DNA of 64,000 bases from Asterella californica (lineage: Eukaryota > Streptophyta > Marchantiopsida > Marchantiales > Aytoniaceae). Under the pieces are notes generated by a model, which saw nothing but the letters and a program-made list of their open reading frames with translations, searched no databases and was not told where the DNA came from. Below, piece by piece: positions 10,245 to 19,877 of this stretch (its first letter is position 1; each line of letters opens with the position of its first letter). The stretch is from the NCBI GenBank assembly GCA_036924285.1, contig JAYKYS010000001.1, positions 38,067,501 through 38,131,500 on the forward strand, in the 5' to 3' direction. Made by a program: the position numbers and the translations under genes.

Positions 10245-11977
10245 TTACGAGAGTGGTTTCAGAAAACCCTTACCCCTACAGATAGGAGAATCCCTCAAAG
10301 TTTGACGGTTTCGTTCGTGGTTCGTACGAACGGTCAGAAACTGCACAGAACGTCTATCATCTGGACTACGGATCCTAGCATAATGAGATCCATCATCCAT
10401 CACCTTGGTCTCCATTCGAACCGCAGTGATATAAGGCTGACCAAGAATCACAAGATATGAAGCAGAAGATTGCACGAAGAAATGTTGATCCACATCCACA
10501 TCACCTATCTTCACCTTCACGTTAGGACAAGCGCCGTATAACTCACCTTTCTGGTTGTTTGCAGCACGTAACACCCAACCATGGTTTAGCTCGATAGGCC
10601 ATTGACCCCTCTCGTACACCTCCCGTGACATGATGTTGATCTCAGATCCGTGATCAACTAAAGCAGCAACAGGTTCAGCCAAACTTCCAAGACGAACTCG
10701 CGTAGCAGTTGTGGCACGAGCCCAATGTCTCTTTCTGAAATCACTTTCACTAGCTGGACTCTCCTCACCAGCTTCCTCATCGTTGAACTCAATAGTGTCG
10801 GTACCAGCAACCAACGCTTCTTGCTGGTATCTCTTGTCATCAGCTTCCTGAAAATGCACCTTTTCAAACTTTGCATCATTCAGAGAAGCTCCTACTACAT
10901 CTATCATCTGACTCTCTACCTGCTCGGACATCACCTGTCTCTTGCGCTTGATGATGTCGATGATCAGTTCGTGAAACTCCCTCTTTGCAATACCAAGAAC
11001 TTCTCGAAGAGAAAACTCGATTCGTGCATCCAGTATCCTCTGCTCCAAGATACTCTTCAGATCAGTAGAAGTTTCAATATCAGCTGCCAACTTGTAAGCC
11101 GGTCCCTTCTCTTTCTCTTGGGCAGTAAACCGCCTACCAGCAGTCGTTGGCTCCTGCTGGGATCTCTGCACATCCTCCATAGGACCTGGCGCAGGTGGAG
11201 GAGCTGCAGAAGTAGACGGGATGTCTTCAGGAAGAGCCACTCGTCTCCTTGTGACTCTCCGTCTATCCCCAATCTCCTCAGGAACTCTAGTATCAAGTTC
11301 AGAGGCTTCTCGCCGCCTCTTCTCCTCCACAGAAGCATCTTGCCAATGAACGTGTCTATCTACATCCAAGAATGCTCTGATAGAAGCAGCATCTACAGGA
11401 TCTCCCCATCCTGTGACCCTACGAATAGACTCGGCTCCCCTCTTCAGTACTTCAGAAGGAACGGGGGCAATACTCTTCTCAGCAGTCCTATCTAGCAACG
11501 TAGGACTAGAAGAAACCTCAATATGTCCAGCATATACATCAGGATTTACCGGTGGTGCCATCAATGCATGTACAGTTGCCGTCGCAACAATCTGAGGTAG
11601 ACTCCTCATGCCTCCTCGCCCAAACTGCGTGCTCAACGGCTCTCCAGTAGAAGAAAGGTGCAGCCTACCGTTCTGATAGCGAACCACACCATCTCGCAAA
11701 GCAGCTGTGAGCTCTTGACAATCTCCTCGGAAGTGATCAGGACTGTCACACCAAATACACCTACGGATAGGAGCACCTCCTGGACGTGCAGCAGCAGGCG
11801 CCGGTGGCTGCTCTCTCTGCAATCCAGCTAGCTCTACCTTCAACTCTCGCATCTGCCGAATCAGGTCTTCAATCTGATTCTGTTGACCATGGTTCTCCGC
11901 AGGTCTCTGAACAGGTGCCCTTTGTGCTGGAGCTGGCACAACTGGCATCAAAGGAACTGCAGCTGGGACAACAGGTC
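10245..11977 (-). CDS. Gag C-terminal part and protease of gypsy A
   Basis: The main piece of gag and the aspartic protease. Reading continues in frame from the N-terminal half at 27361-28214 once chromovirus C and one TGGGA are removed. A zinc knuckle CIWCDSPDHFRGDC (CX2CX4HX4C) lies at 11718-11759 and would bind RNA in the particle. A long charged, Pro-rich linker follows, then the protease around ALVDHGSEINIM with Asp-His-Gly in place of the usual Asp-Ser/Thr-Gly, and VILGQPY about 90 residues on, the usual second hydrophobic motif. It ends at a TAA at 10245. Gag and protease share one frame here. Confidence 0.85.
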
Positions 11978-11982
11978 TGGGA

Positions 11983-12359
11983 TGTAACCATGCATAGTTA
12001 ACTATACTCAGAGTTAGAACTATGGGTAGAGTTGACTATAGCGGGACCATGGTATGTGGGACCGGATAAGATATGTGAAGAGTTGACTATAGTGGGACCA
12101 TGGTATGTGGGACCGGATAAGAATGTGGTGGTGTTGATATTTGATTGGTAGTTGATTGTGTGGGTTGCATGGAAGCCATGTCATCAATCCGTGTGAGGAT
12201 TGATGAGTGGTTAGTATGGATTTGGGTGTGCACTTATCTAACTATATAAAGAAGGAGAATGGTCCTTGAAAGACATTCCACCTTGAGTTGAGTTGAGAGT
12301 TCTTCCGTCTATTCATGAGGGTTCTTGAGGATCGCGATTAGAGTTTTTGTAGTGTTACA
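11983..12359 (+). repeat. 5' LTR of chromovirus C
   Basis: 377 bp, TGTAACCATGCA to GTGTTACA, matching 26979-27355. A TATATAAA box lies at 12243-12250. A pair of near-identical segments holding TGGGACCGGATAAGA is repeated inside it. Confidence 0.96.
12243..12250 (+). promoter_or_regulatory. TATA box in 5' LTR of chromovirus C
   Basis: TATATAAA sits 110 bp before the LTR end, a normal place for the element promoter. Transcripts would begin near 12275 and run through ORFs A and B before gag. Confidence 0.55.
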
Positions 12360-12360
12360 A

Positions 12361-12372
12361 TGGTATCAGAGC
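12361..12372 (+). other. Primer binding site, initiator tRNA-Met type
   Basis: TGGTATCAGAGC begins two bases inside the LTR and complements the 3' end of plant initiator tRNA-Met, the usual primer of plant chromoviruses and copia elements. Confidence 0.92.
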
Positions 12373-12898
12373 AAGGCTCTTCTTCTGAGAGAGTGGATTA
12401 CCCCTCTTAGGAGAAAGAATTGCAAAGAAACCTTGTGATTAGATGCACATGAGTGGAGAGAAATTTCGAATTTTCAATAGTAGTGAGAGAAAGTGATAAA
12501 AATAGTGAAAACTCAAGCTGCTTACAGTCCTTGTGAAACTTCGAGAGAAAGTTGAAATCATTTCAACTTTAACTATGTTATAGAGGGAGGACTAAGCTAC
12601 CTATGACACTTGAAATCTCATGGAGATCACTTATAGTTTGAAAGATATGACATTCGAAATGTGAGGGGGTTTTTTCAGATTTTTTTCGATTTTTTCACAT
12701 TTCGCTCTCGGGAAGGATTTTACAGTCACTGCCATGTTTTGAGGTTGTCAAATCTCAAGTAGAATCTTTGCAAATTTCTAATTGGCAAGATAAGCTATCC
12801 AAGGGTTCAACAAATGCGAGATTTGACCCAAGGAAACTCGAGTTATGGTCTTCGGAAGATAGGGGGTCAAACTGCCAAAATTCCCAAATTTGGTACAA
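12373..12898 (+). other. Leader of chromovirus C
   Basis: 526 bp without a convincing gene. Its middle (about 12715-12800) has an ACAGTCACTGCC block and an AATTGGCAAGATAAGCTATCC block. Both resemble blocks in the leader repeats of gypsy B (18200-18450), so leader sequence is shared between unlike families. Confidence 0.6.
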
Positions 12899-13114
12899 AT
12901 GGAAGGAGGGATTCATAGAGTTCCAGATTTTCCGTTTTTGAATCCTTTCCATATCAAACTCCTCTACATTGCACGTCATCATTTTCAGGTTTATTTGGTG
13001 GCGCACTTCGGAGATGCTTTCATGACGCAAGTGATGAACTCACTTGTCCCTGTGATTCTTCCGATTGTAACGTATGCTGCTACGTGGGACCTCACGCTCT
13101 ATATCTTGCTTTAG
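12899..13114 (+). CDS. ORF A (copy 2) of chromovirus C, unknown function
   Basis: 71 codons from the ATG to a TAG, upstream of gag. It matches copy 1 at 5938-6153 without gaps, most clearly in NPFHIKL, the LVAHFGDAFM region and PVILPIVTY, and ends YILL. Nucleotide changes fall mostly at third positions. This means selection on protein in elements that are otherwise unlike in sequence. The TAG is followed by GAG GAT and then the ATG of ORF B, in frame. Known chromoviruses usually start with gag after the leader, so this is an addition. No homologous family is known to me. Confidence 0.7.
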   Translation: MEGGIHRVPDFPFLNPFHIKLLYIARHHFQVYLVAHFGDAFMTQVMNSLVPVILPIVTYAATWDLTLYILL

Positions 13115-13120
13115 GAGGAT

Positions 13121-13321
13121 ATGGATCTGAATCGACCACCAACCACCTTCAACACTTGGTGCGCAGTTCATTATACATGTCGTCCCAAGGTGACATACCG
13201 TGAGGAAATAGTGAGAGAATTTGGAGAGGCATTCTATCAAGAAGTTATCTCGTCGCCTCAACCTTTTGTGATACCTTTGTTCGTGAGGCGTTTTCGTGTA
13301 GTGATACTGACATTGTATTGA
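13121..13321 (+). CDS. ORF B (copy 2) of chromovirus C, unknown function
   Basis: 66 codons starting MDLNRPPTTFNTW and ending VVILTLY. Shared with copy 1: CRPK, IVR, FG, P-F-V-I-P and the last seven residues. It is in frame with ORF A but not with gag, which starts 51 bases after its stop. The V-x-x-F-G pattern followed by two prolines four residues apart also occurs in ORF A, so A and B may be duplicates. Possible roles such as an RNA-binding or accessory structural protein are guesses. Confidence 0.7.
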   Translation: MDLNRPPTTFNTWCAVHYTCRPKVTYREEIVREFGEAFYQEVISSPQPFVIPLFVRRFRVVILTLY

Positions 13322-13371
13322 AGGTAGTAAAAAGAGTGGTGTAAGGACTGAGAGTGTTGAGAGACATTAGA

Positions 13372-14595
13372 ATGAGTGGACATAACATGGAGCAACAAGG
13401 CACGGAGATGCGTGAGATCATGCAGAACATGCTCAATGAGTTTCGAGAGATGACGACAGTGGTGAGGACACTAGAGAGCAAGATAGCAACTCTAGAGGAA
13501 GAGAATGTGAGAGCAATGGAGATGGGTGGTCCATCACAAGTTCCAACGCAAGCAGCGGAGACAGTACATAGAGAAGAGGTTGTTTTAGGGGTCCAAAGGG
13601 CAGTGGAGGGGGAAGATGCTCTATTGCTTCGCATGAAGAAGACGTGTAACGTGGAACCTTATCGAGGTAATCGAGCAATGGGTATTCTAGAGAATTGGAT
13701 TTCTCGTATGAATCGCTACATGAGACTTTTTCAAGCACAAGTCAATGATTACTCTGCGGGAGTCTTTGCAAGTGGTTACTTGATGGATAAAGCGCTTACA
13801 TGGTACGATACATGGGAGCGTTCGATGGTTGCTGGAGGAAGTCAAGTAACATGGAGCAATATGCAAGAAGGTTTGCTCCAGAATTTCCAATCAGTGGATT
13901 CAGTGCAGATGGCTCGAATGAAGCTCTGGGATCTCAAGCAACGAGGAAGTTTCCAAGAATACGTAGAGGAATTTCAAGATCTACAAGTAGCTATCTCTGA
14001 TATGAGCCAAGCAGAAGCTTTAGACGTGTTCAAACGCGGATTGAAAGAGAGAATTCGCCAAGAAGTCATGGTGAATAATCCACGTACCGTGTTCGAAGCA
14101 ATCGGTTATGCCCAAAGAATTGCTGGTGCATTAGGTATCGCTAGAGGGGGGGAACCACCAATCGTACCGCGAGTTCAATATGGAGGTCCAATGCCCATGG
14201 AATTGGGTAATCTTCGGCAACGGGACGGTTATGCACGACAATTCTATGGAGAGGATCGGAGAGATCGTGCTAGAGAGCAACCAAGACGAGAAGTGATACC
14301 ACGAGGTGGCGGTGTCGGAGGTGGAGTTCGTAACTATGTACCTCGAGGACTTCCGAGGGATGGTGATATTGGTGAAGGCATTCGAAATCAAGAGCTTCAA
14401 GGAGAGACACGGCGTTGTTATAACTGTGGGAGAATTGGGCACATAGCTGCTCATTGTCGCACCCGATTCCCTCGAGGAAATCGAGCTACTTATCGAAGAC
14501 CTCTGAATCATCTGAATGATAGAGCAGAGGAAGGTGGAGAGGAAGGAGAGATGCAGTACAACAATCCAATTTTGGAAAACGAAGAGCACCAGTAG
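13372..14595 (+). CDS. Gag of chromovirus C
   Basis: Forms the particle that packages element RNA. The first ATG in a good place is 13372 (MSGHNMEQQ). An amphipathic start is followed by the retrotransposon gag domain (YRGNRAMGILENWISRMNRYM, LTWYDTWERS, LWDLKQRGSFQEYVEEF). A Gly/Arg-rich stretch then leads to one zinc knuckle CYNCGRIGHIAAHC at about residues 349-362. The frame is unbroken for 408 codons. Pol begins in the -1 frame and overlaps the gag end, so a -1 shift is the likely way to make Gag-Pol. Confidence 0.93.
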   Translation: MSGHNMEQQGTEMREIMQNMLNEFREMTTVVRTLESKIATLEEENVRAMEMGGPSQVPTQAAETVHREEVVLGVQRAVEGEDALLLRMKKTCNVEPYRGNRAMGILENWISRMNRYMRLFQAQVNDYSAGVFASGYLMDKALTWYDTWERSMVAGGSQVTWSNMQEGLLQNFQSVDSVQMARMKLWDLKQRGSFQEYVEEFQDLQVAISDMSQAEALDVFKRGLKERIRQEVMVNNPRTVFEAIGYAQRIAGALGIARGGEPPIVPRVQYGGPMPMELGNLRQRDGYARQFYGEDRRDRAREQPRREVIPRGGGVGGGVRNYVPRGLPRDGDIGEGIRNQELQGETRRCYNCGRIGHIAAHCRTRFPRGNRATYRRPLNHLNDRAEEGGEEGEMQYNNPILENEEHQ

Positions 14596-15329
14596 ATTTA
14601 CCTCGTCGTCGTACTGGTTCAACAAAGAGAAGAAAAGGCGAGAATGGAGGACAAAAGGAGTTAAATGGATTGACACGAAGGACTACGCAACTAATCGTCA
14701 CTGATGGAGTGTTAGAAGGCATTAAGGTGAGAGTGTTGATTGATCCTGGCGCAACTGAGAACTTTCTGTCGCGTTCAGTTGCTATGAGATTGGATTTGGC
14801 TTTGGAAAAGGATGACAAGGAAGAAGTAGAGCTGCCAAACGGACACACTGAGATGATTGAGTCTCTCTCACGGAGTGTAGCACTCACTATAGGGCAATAT
14901 TCAGAAAAGATTGAATGGCGAGTTATTCGATTAGCTCGTTATGATGTCATTTTGGGTATGCCTTGGATGGAGCAATACAATCCGGAGGTGGATTGGAGAA
15001 AGAAGATTGTGAAGAGTAAGGAGTGGATAGTTTTTGGAGACAGAGTAAGATCTCGATCTAGAAACATACCTCTGTATGTGATAGAACAGACCGCTATTCA
15101 TAGTGGTGATGTATGTTTCTTGGGGTTAATAAGAGAAGCTTATAGTTCCAACTATGGTGGCGATATTCCGGATAGTTTCAAAATGATTGTAGAAGAATTC
15201 AAAGATGTTTTCCCGAATGATTTACCTTCCGGATTACCACCAAGAAGGCGAGTGGATCACAAGATTGAGGTACTTCCAGGTAGTGCACCTCCTTGTAAAG
15301 CACCATATCGATTAGCACCGCACGAGTAG
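14596..15329 (+). CDS. Protease and start of RT region, chromovirus C pol
   Basis: The -1 frame relative to gag, open from inside the gag end. A basic linker (RRRTGSTKRRKG) leads to the aspartic protease around VLIDPGATENFLS, with Asp-Pro-Gly at the active site, and VILGMPWM as the second motif. The N-terminal RT flank (FPNDLPSGLPPRR and APYRLAPHE) follows. It ends at a TAG at 15327-15329; the RT continues in the same frame 18 bases on, so this stop is a point mutation inside pol. Confidence 0.88.
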
Positions 15330-16760
15330 GAGGAGTGCAAAGCTCAAGTGGAGGAACTGTTACACAAAGGATTCATCCAACCTAGTGTATCTCCTTATGG
15401 AGCTCCGGTCTTGTTCGTGAAGAAGAAGGACGGGAGTATGCGTATGTGCATAGACTATCGAGCTCTCAATCTTCAGACTGTGAAGAATAAGTATCCATTA
15501 CCTCGAATGGATGACTTGTTTGATCAACTACGAGGAGCAAAGTACTTCACCAAATTGGATTTACGAAGCGGTTATAATCAGATCCGGATTGCTGAGCCAG
15601 ATGTACAAAAGACTGCTTTTCGTACAAGGTACGGTCACTTTGAGTACTTAGTGATGCCTTTTGGTCTCACTAATGCACCCGCTACATTTATGGGTTTAAT
15701 GAATGACATCTTTCGACCATACTTGGATAGATCTGTCATTGTATTCCTAGATGATATTCTTGTCTATAGTAAGACGTTGCAAGAGCATAAGATGCACTTA
15801 CAAGAGATTTTACAAGTACTTAGACAAAACCAGCTATATGCCAAGATCTCTAAATGTGAGTTTGGCAAGAGTGATGTAGATTACCTAGGACATCGTGTGA
15901 GTGGAGCAGGAATCCAAGTCATGAGCGATAAGATTGAGGTAATCCAAAAGTGGAGTGCTCCAGAAGATCAAACCCAGTTAAAGAGTTTTCTAGGACTTAC
16001 GAGGTTCTATCGTAGATTTGTCAAAAACTTTGCACAAGTTGCACAGGACTTGACAAACCTATTAGGTCAAGGACAAAAATGGAGATGGGGTACATCGCAT
16101 GAGCTTGCCTTCCAAGCCTTGAAGGATGCGCTGTTACAAGCACCAATCCTTAAGTGGTATGATCCTACAAAACCCATTAAGTTGGCCACAGATGCATCAG
16201 GTACAGCAATAGGAGCAGTGTTACAACAAGCATGGGCAGATGGCTGGCATCCTGCAGCTTTTTTTTCCCGTAAGTTGCTTCTTGCAGAACGCAACTATCA
16301 TACCACAGAAAGAGAGGAGTTAACTATTGTGTTGGCTACCAAGCATTGGAAGCACTACTTGGGAGATAAGGAGTTTGTGGTAGAAACAGACCACAAATCA
16401 TTGGTTTACTTGCAGACGCAGAAGGACCTCTCCAAACGTCAAATTCGATGGGCGGAATGACGACAACGCTTCAACATGCAGATTCTATACGTGGAAGAGA
16501 AAAAGCAACTTGCTGATGCGTTAACTCGAATGCCTCGAGTTAATCACATGTCGACAGAAGTGGGAAGATCCATTCCGATTGGTGGCAACAATTGATGGAA
16601 GCTACCAGAACGGATGAGGAGATTGTGGCAGCAACTAAGCACACCAAGCTTACCAAGATGCATGGGTAAGCATTCAAGGACGGCAAAGTTTGGATTCCCA
16701 ACAATCCAGAGCTTCGTACGACTATCTTGACAGAATGTCATGATTCAGCGATTGTCGGTC
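15330..16760 (+). CDS. Reverse transcriptase and RNase H, chromovirus C
   Basis: In frame with the protease. RT motifs in order: [27 protein letters not shown] with first Asp, [12 protein letters not shown], and [10 protein letters not shown] with the catalytic Asp pair. [11 protein letters not shown] marks the end of RT. RNase [43 protein letters not shown] at 16458-16460 stops the frame in WAE-stop-RQRF, then [12 protein letters not shown] completes RNase H. Coding continues to 16760, where gypsy B entered just after the first zinc-binding His of integrase. Confidence 0.93.
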
Positions 16761-17672
16761 TGTAACGACCTATGTTACACATAGGAAGTTTGTCTATTAG
16801 TAAGGTGTTTAGTTATAACTAAGTGTTGAGAATGTTTATTGGCTGCCAGAGTACTTTAAGGATGTATCAAGTTAGTCATGACTATCTAAAAGTTAGTTAT
16901 GGTTAAACTTAGCTGTACTTTTGGCAGAATTCAGATATTTGCTAAAGAGTGAGCACTACTATCTTGTCATCTTGTCTAAAAGGTAGAAAGGAGGTGGAAA
17001 GTATCCCTTATCTCCTTTTTGACTTGATATTAGTGGTTGGATTAAAGTTGTGGACTTTGTGGGCATTAAAAACAAGAAGAGATTCCACATGTTTCCTTTT
17101 TAGTGGGTCCTAGTGTAGAGGGGGGGTGGAAATTCGAGATTCCTTGAGAATATTCCAGAATCCTTCTAGAAGTTGTTGACTTTGAAGGAATAAGTCCATG
17201 TGAAAAGGTAAAAAGCCCATGTGATCAATGCTTTTACCTTAAGTAATATCTTAGTAAAACCCGGTAAAAGTAGTTACGGCTGAGTTACCGGAGGTACCAA
17301 AGTAAAAACCTAGAATGTATAAATAGAGGAGTAGAGAAGAGCTCCTCATCCTTGTTTTCACATTGTCGTAATGACAACTTGAGTAATATAGAGGTGTGAG
17401 ATATTTTTAGCATATGAGAACTTGAGAGACGTCGTTAGAATGGAGGATTTTAGTTGATGTGTTTAAGGAGATTTTTAGTTGATAAGTTTGTGGGTGTATG
17501 AATGAGTGAACTCAGCATTTTCCCTTCAAGTTCATGGTGTGCTTCCATCAAAGCCATCAGAGGTGACCCCTGAGTGAGAGACAGGCCCGACATGTTGCAG
17601 ATTCGTGGATGACGATCGTGGAGGTTGAGAGATCGAGGGGTAGTTGATCGATAGGACCACGGAGGGTTTACA
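16761..17672 (+). repeat. 5' LTR of gypsy B
   Basis: 912 bp, TGTAACGACC to GGGTTTACA. A TATAAATA box lies at 17318-17325, followed by the likely start region. Confidence 0.96.
17318..17325 (+). promoter_or_regulatory. TATA box in 5' LTR of gypsy B
   Basis: TATAAATA, conserved in the 3' LTR (25336-25343). It has the right place for the element promoter, about 350 bp before the LTR end. Confidence 0.6.
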
Positions 17673-17676
17673 TTTT

Positions 17677-17693
17677 TGGTTCCGTTGCCGGGA
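17677..17693 (+). other. Primer binding site, tRNA-Glu type
   Basis: TGGTTCCGTTGCCGGGA starts four bases after the LTR and matches the complement of the 3' end of plant tRNA-Glu as I recall it. It differs from the initiator-Met site used by chromovirus C and gypsy D. Confidence 0.75.
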
Positions 17694-17935
17694 CTTCACT
17701 TGAAGGGATCGTTGAACGATGTTTAGAGTTCAGTTCTATATTCGACAAAAGGAGATTATGAGAGAGCACATGGAGAGAACGTTGGGAGGAGAGAGAGCTA
17801 ACGCGATGTTAGCAACGTTAGAACCTTTCGTGTATCCCGTAGTGATATATGACGCGTTTGAAGTCATTCTTTACATCTTGTTCACTTAGAAAGAGTTTGA
17901 GGAGAGTTGAAAGAGGGTGCAACAAGAGTTGTAGA

Positions 17936-18640
17936 GAAAGGAGGAGAGAAATTTGTGAGTTTAGAAATTCTACTCTCTGGAAAATTTGTACAGTCGCTGT
18001 CAACTTTTCTGTGATTTTTATTTTCCTGTGAAACTTTCGAGTGTTTTAGATTGGCTGATAACCTATCTAAGACAAAAGAAATCATAGGAAAAGGTGGTCT
18101 AGAGAGTGAGAAATGATTTTTCAAAGTTGAGGAGGTCTATTCGTGAGAGTTGAGGAATTCTGTTCTCTGGAAAAAGTTTACAGTCATTGTCAGATTTTCT
18201 GTGAATTTTATTTTCCTGAGAAACTTTCCAGTGTTTTAGATTGGCTGATAAACTATCTAAGACAAAAGAAATGATAGGAAAAGATGGTCTAGAGAGGGAG
18301 CAATGATTTTTCAAAGTTGAGGGGGTCTATTCATGAGAGTTGAGGAATTCTGTTCTCTGAAAAAAGTTTACAGTCAGTGTCAGATTTTCTGTGAATTTTA
18401 TTTTCCTGAGAAACTTTCCAGTGTTTTAGAGTGGCTGATAAGCTATCCAGGACAAAAGAAATCATGAGAAGATGAGGTCTGAAGAGGGAGAAAGAATTTT
18501 TCAAAGTGGAGGGGGTTGACAACCATGAGGGAAGTGAAAATATACAAATTTCAGTTCTCTGAAAATTTGTACAGTCATCACCATCTCTTCTGATTAGGGA
18601 AGTTTCTGTTAAAACTTCATGATTTAGTAGCTTGGAGGTT
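17936..18640 (+). repeat. 190-bp tandem repeats in the leader of gypsy B
   Basis: Three full units and a diverged last one, starting near 17936, 18117, 18307 and 18497. Each has TTTTCAAAGT, a TTCTCTGGAAAA block, TTTACAGTCA, TTTTATTTTCCTG and a GGCTGATAA-CTATC block. Spacing between matching positions is exactly 190 bp for the middle units (18111, 18301, 18491). No ORF on the element strand crosses them. They may act in packaging or simply expand by slippage. Confidence 0.88.
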
Positions 18641-18731
18641 GAGCTACTGGAGATCATAAAAATCTTGGAGAGATCTCTTACCAACTAAGAGATACACGTT
18701 TCGGCATACAAGGAGGTCTTGAAGATACTTC

Positions 18732-19049
18732 ATGGGGAATCCAGTTCGAATGACGAGGTGGAAGAAGAGACGTTTAGGAGTTCGAACAGAGACGGAGAAG
18801 CCCAAGTTAAGTATAGATGAGTTACGAACCCGCATCTATAGCACTTGGGGTGCCCTCTTTACCCTATACGAAGAAGCTTCCGCCACCATTGGCACAGATT
18901 TGAAGAAAGCCGAGTTTAAAGCATCATTCACTGTGGAGGTCACGAATGCTCCTGGTGAAGTAGAGTTGGATCCTTACAAGAGTGAGTTCAAGATGTCTGT
19001 TGTGATTAGTACAAACGATGGTGAGGAGGATCATATCTTCGATAGTTAA
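18732..19049 (+). CDS. ORF1 of gypsy B, unknown function
   Basis: 105 codons from a good ATG. A basic start (MGNPVRMTRWKKRRLGV) precedes a compact part with IYSTWGALFTLYEEA, and the end is acidic (DGEEDHIFDS). It is the first ORF after the repeat leader and lies well upstream of gag. The copy at 1-165 keeps the frame and most residues of its first half, so it belongs to the family and is not a chance ORF. No known domain seen; a nucleic-acid-binding role would fit the basic start but is a guess. Confidence 0.65.
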   Translation: MGNPVRMTRWKKRRLGVRTETEKPKLSIDELRTRIYSTWGALFTLYEEASATIGTDLKKAEFKASFTVEVTNAPGEVELDPYKSEFKMSVVISTNDGEEDHIFDS

Positions 19050-19187
19050 TTTTAGATTAGATTTTATTTCGTGTATAGCATGTATAATACACGATTTCCA
19101 ATATAAAGCTCGGAAGAGTTAAGAAAGTGAGGTAGAATTATTTTCCTCTATGATATTTTGTCCACTTAATGGTTGAGAAGGTGCAAC

Positions 19188-19664
19188 ATGAGTGGAAATT
19201 CAAAAGATTGGAAAGTTAGACTTAGAAACCTTCCTCAAGGTTTAGATGTCATAGTAAGTGTCGGAGAAAGTTCGAGAGAGATTATCGTCGAGTTTGAAAA
19301 CCTTAGTACTAAACCTCAAGTAGAATCTCCGAGGAGAAGAGTAGAAACCGACTTGTGGTGTTATTTCTGTAGAGGGTTGGGACACAAAGTAGTGAATTGT
19401 CCAACTAGAATCAGAACCGAGAGAGCTAAAGGGAAGCGGGAGTTTACTGATTTAAGTCTTCGAGTGGGTCCATCGTCACCAGCGCCAATTCATCTTCTAG
19501 ACGAAGATCTTTGTCCAAGTTGTGGAGTGGGTGATCTATCCAGAGGACACAAGTGCGTCGATGTGGCCGCCCTACTTACGTCAGTAGTCGAGAAGTTGGA
19601 CGAGACTCAAAGAGCTGAGACGGAGAAGTTGTCGACTTCAAAAGAGGACTCAGCTGAGTTGTGA
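19188..19664 (+). CDS. ORF2 of gypsy B, zinc-knuckle protein upstream of gag
   Basis: 158 codons from ATG 19188. A central zinc knuckle CYFCRGLGHKVVNC (CX2CX4HX4C) is followed about 60 residues later by a second Cys/His cluster, CPSCGVGDLSRGHKC. The flanks are charged and Ser-rich. Gag of the same element has its own knuckle, so this element codes two separate CCHC proteins. The role may be RNA binding or packaging, from the motif only. It lies between ORF1 and gag in the same orientation. Confidence 0.7.
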   Translation: MSGNSKDWKVRLRNLPQGLDVIVSVGESSREIIVEFENLSTKPQVESPRRRVETDLWCYFCRGLGHKVVNCPTRIRTERAKGKREFTDLSLRVGPSSPAPIHLLDEDLCPSCGVGDLSRGHKCVDVAALLTSVVEKLDETQRAETEKLSTSKEDSAEL

Positions 19665-19877
19665 TGGAGATCGTCATTCGGATGGTGGAGAAGACGGTGA
19701 TGCGACTCAGACTCATGATTACCTTGGGAGAAGAGATGGCACAAGAGGTGTTGTTACAACCATTTCCTTTCATTTTACCTATGGTAGATTATTCGCGAAT
19801 GGAATTGGTGATGTTCGTACTCTTTTAGCGAGTAGTTATTGCACAAAAATTAGAAGGGTAGAAAGAATAGTTACAAG

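Noticed and set aside
18099..18684. Minus-strand ORFs across the gypsy B leader (and 240-566 plus in the other copy)
   Set aside because: They are shadows of the 190-bp tandem repeats; the frames exist only because the unit lacks stops in that register.
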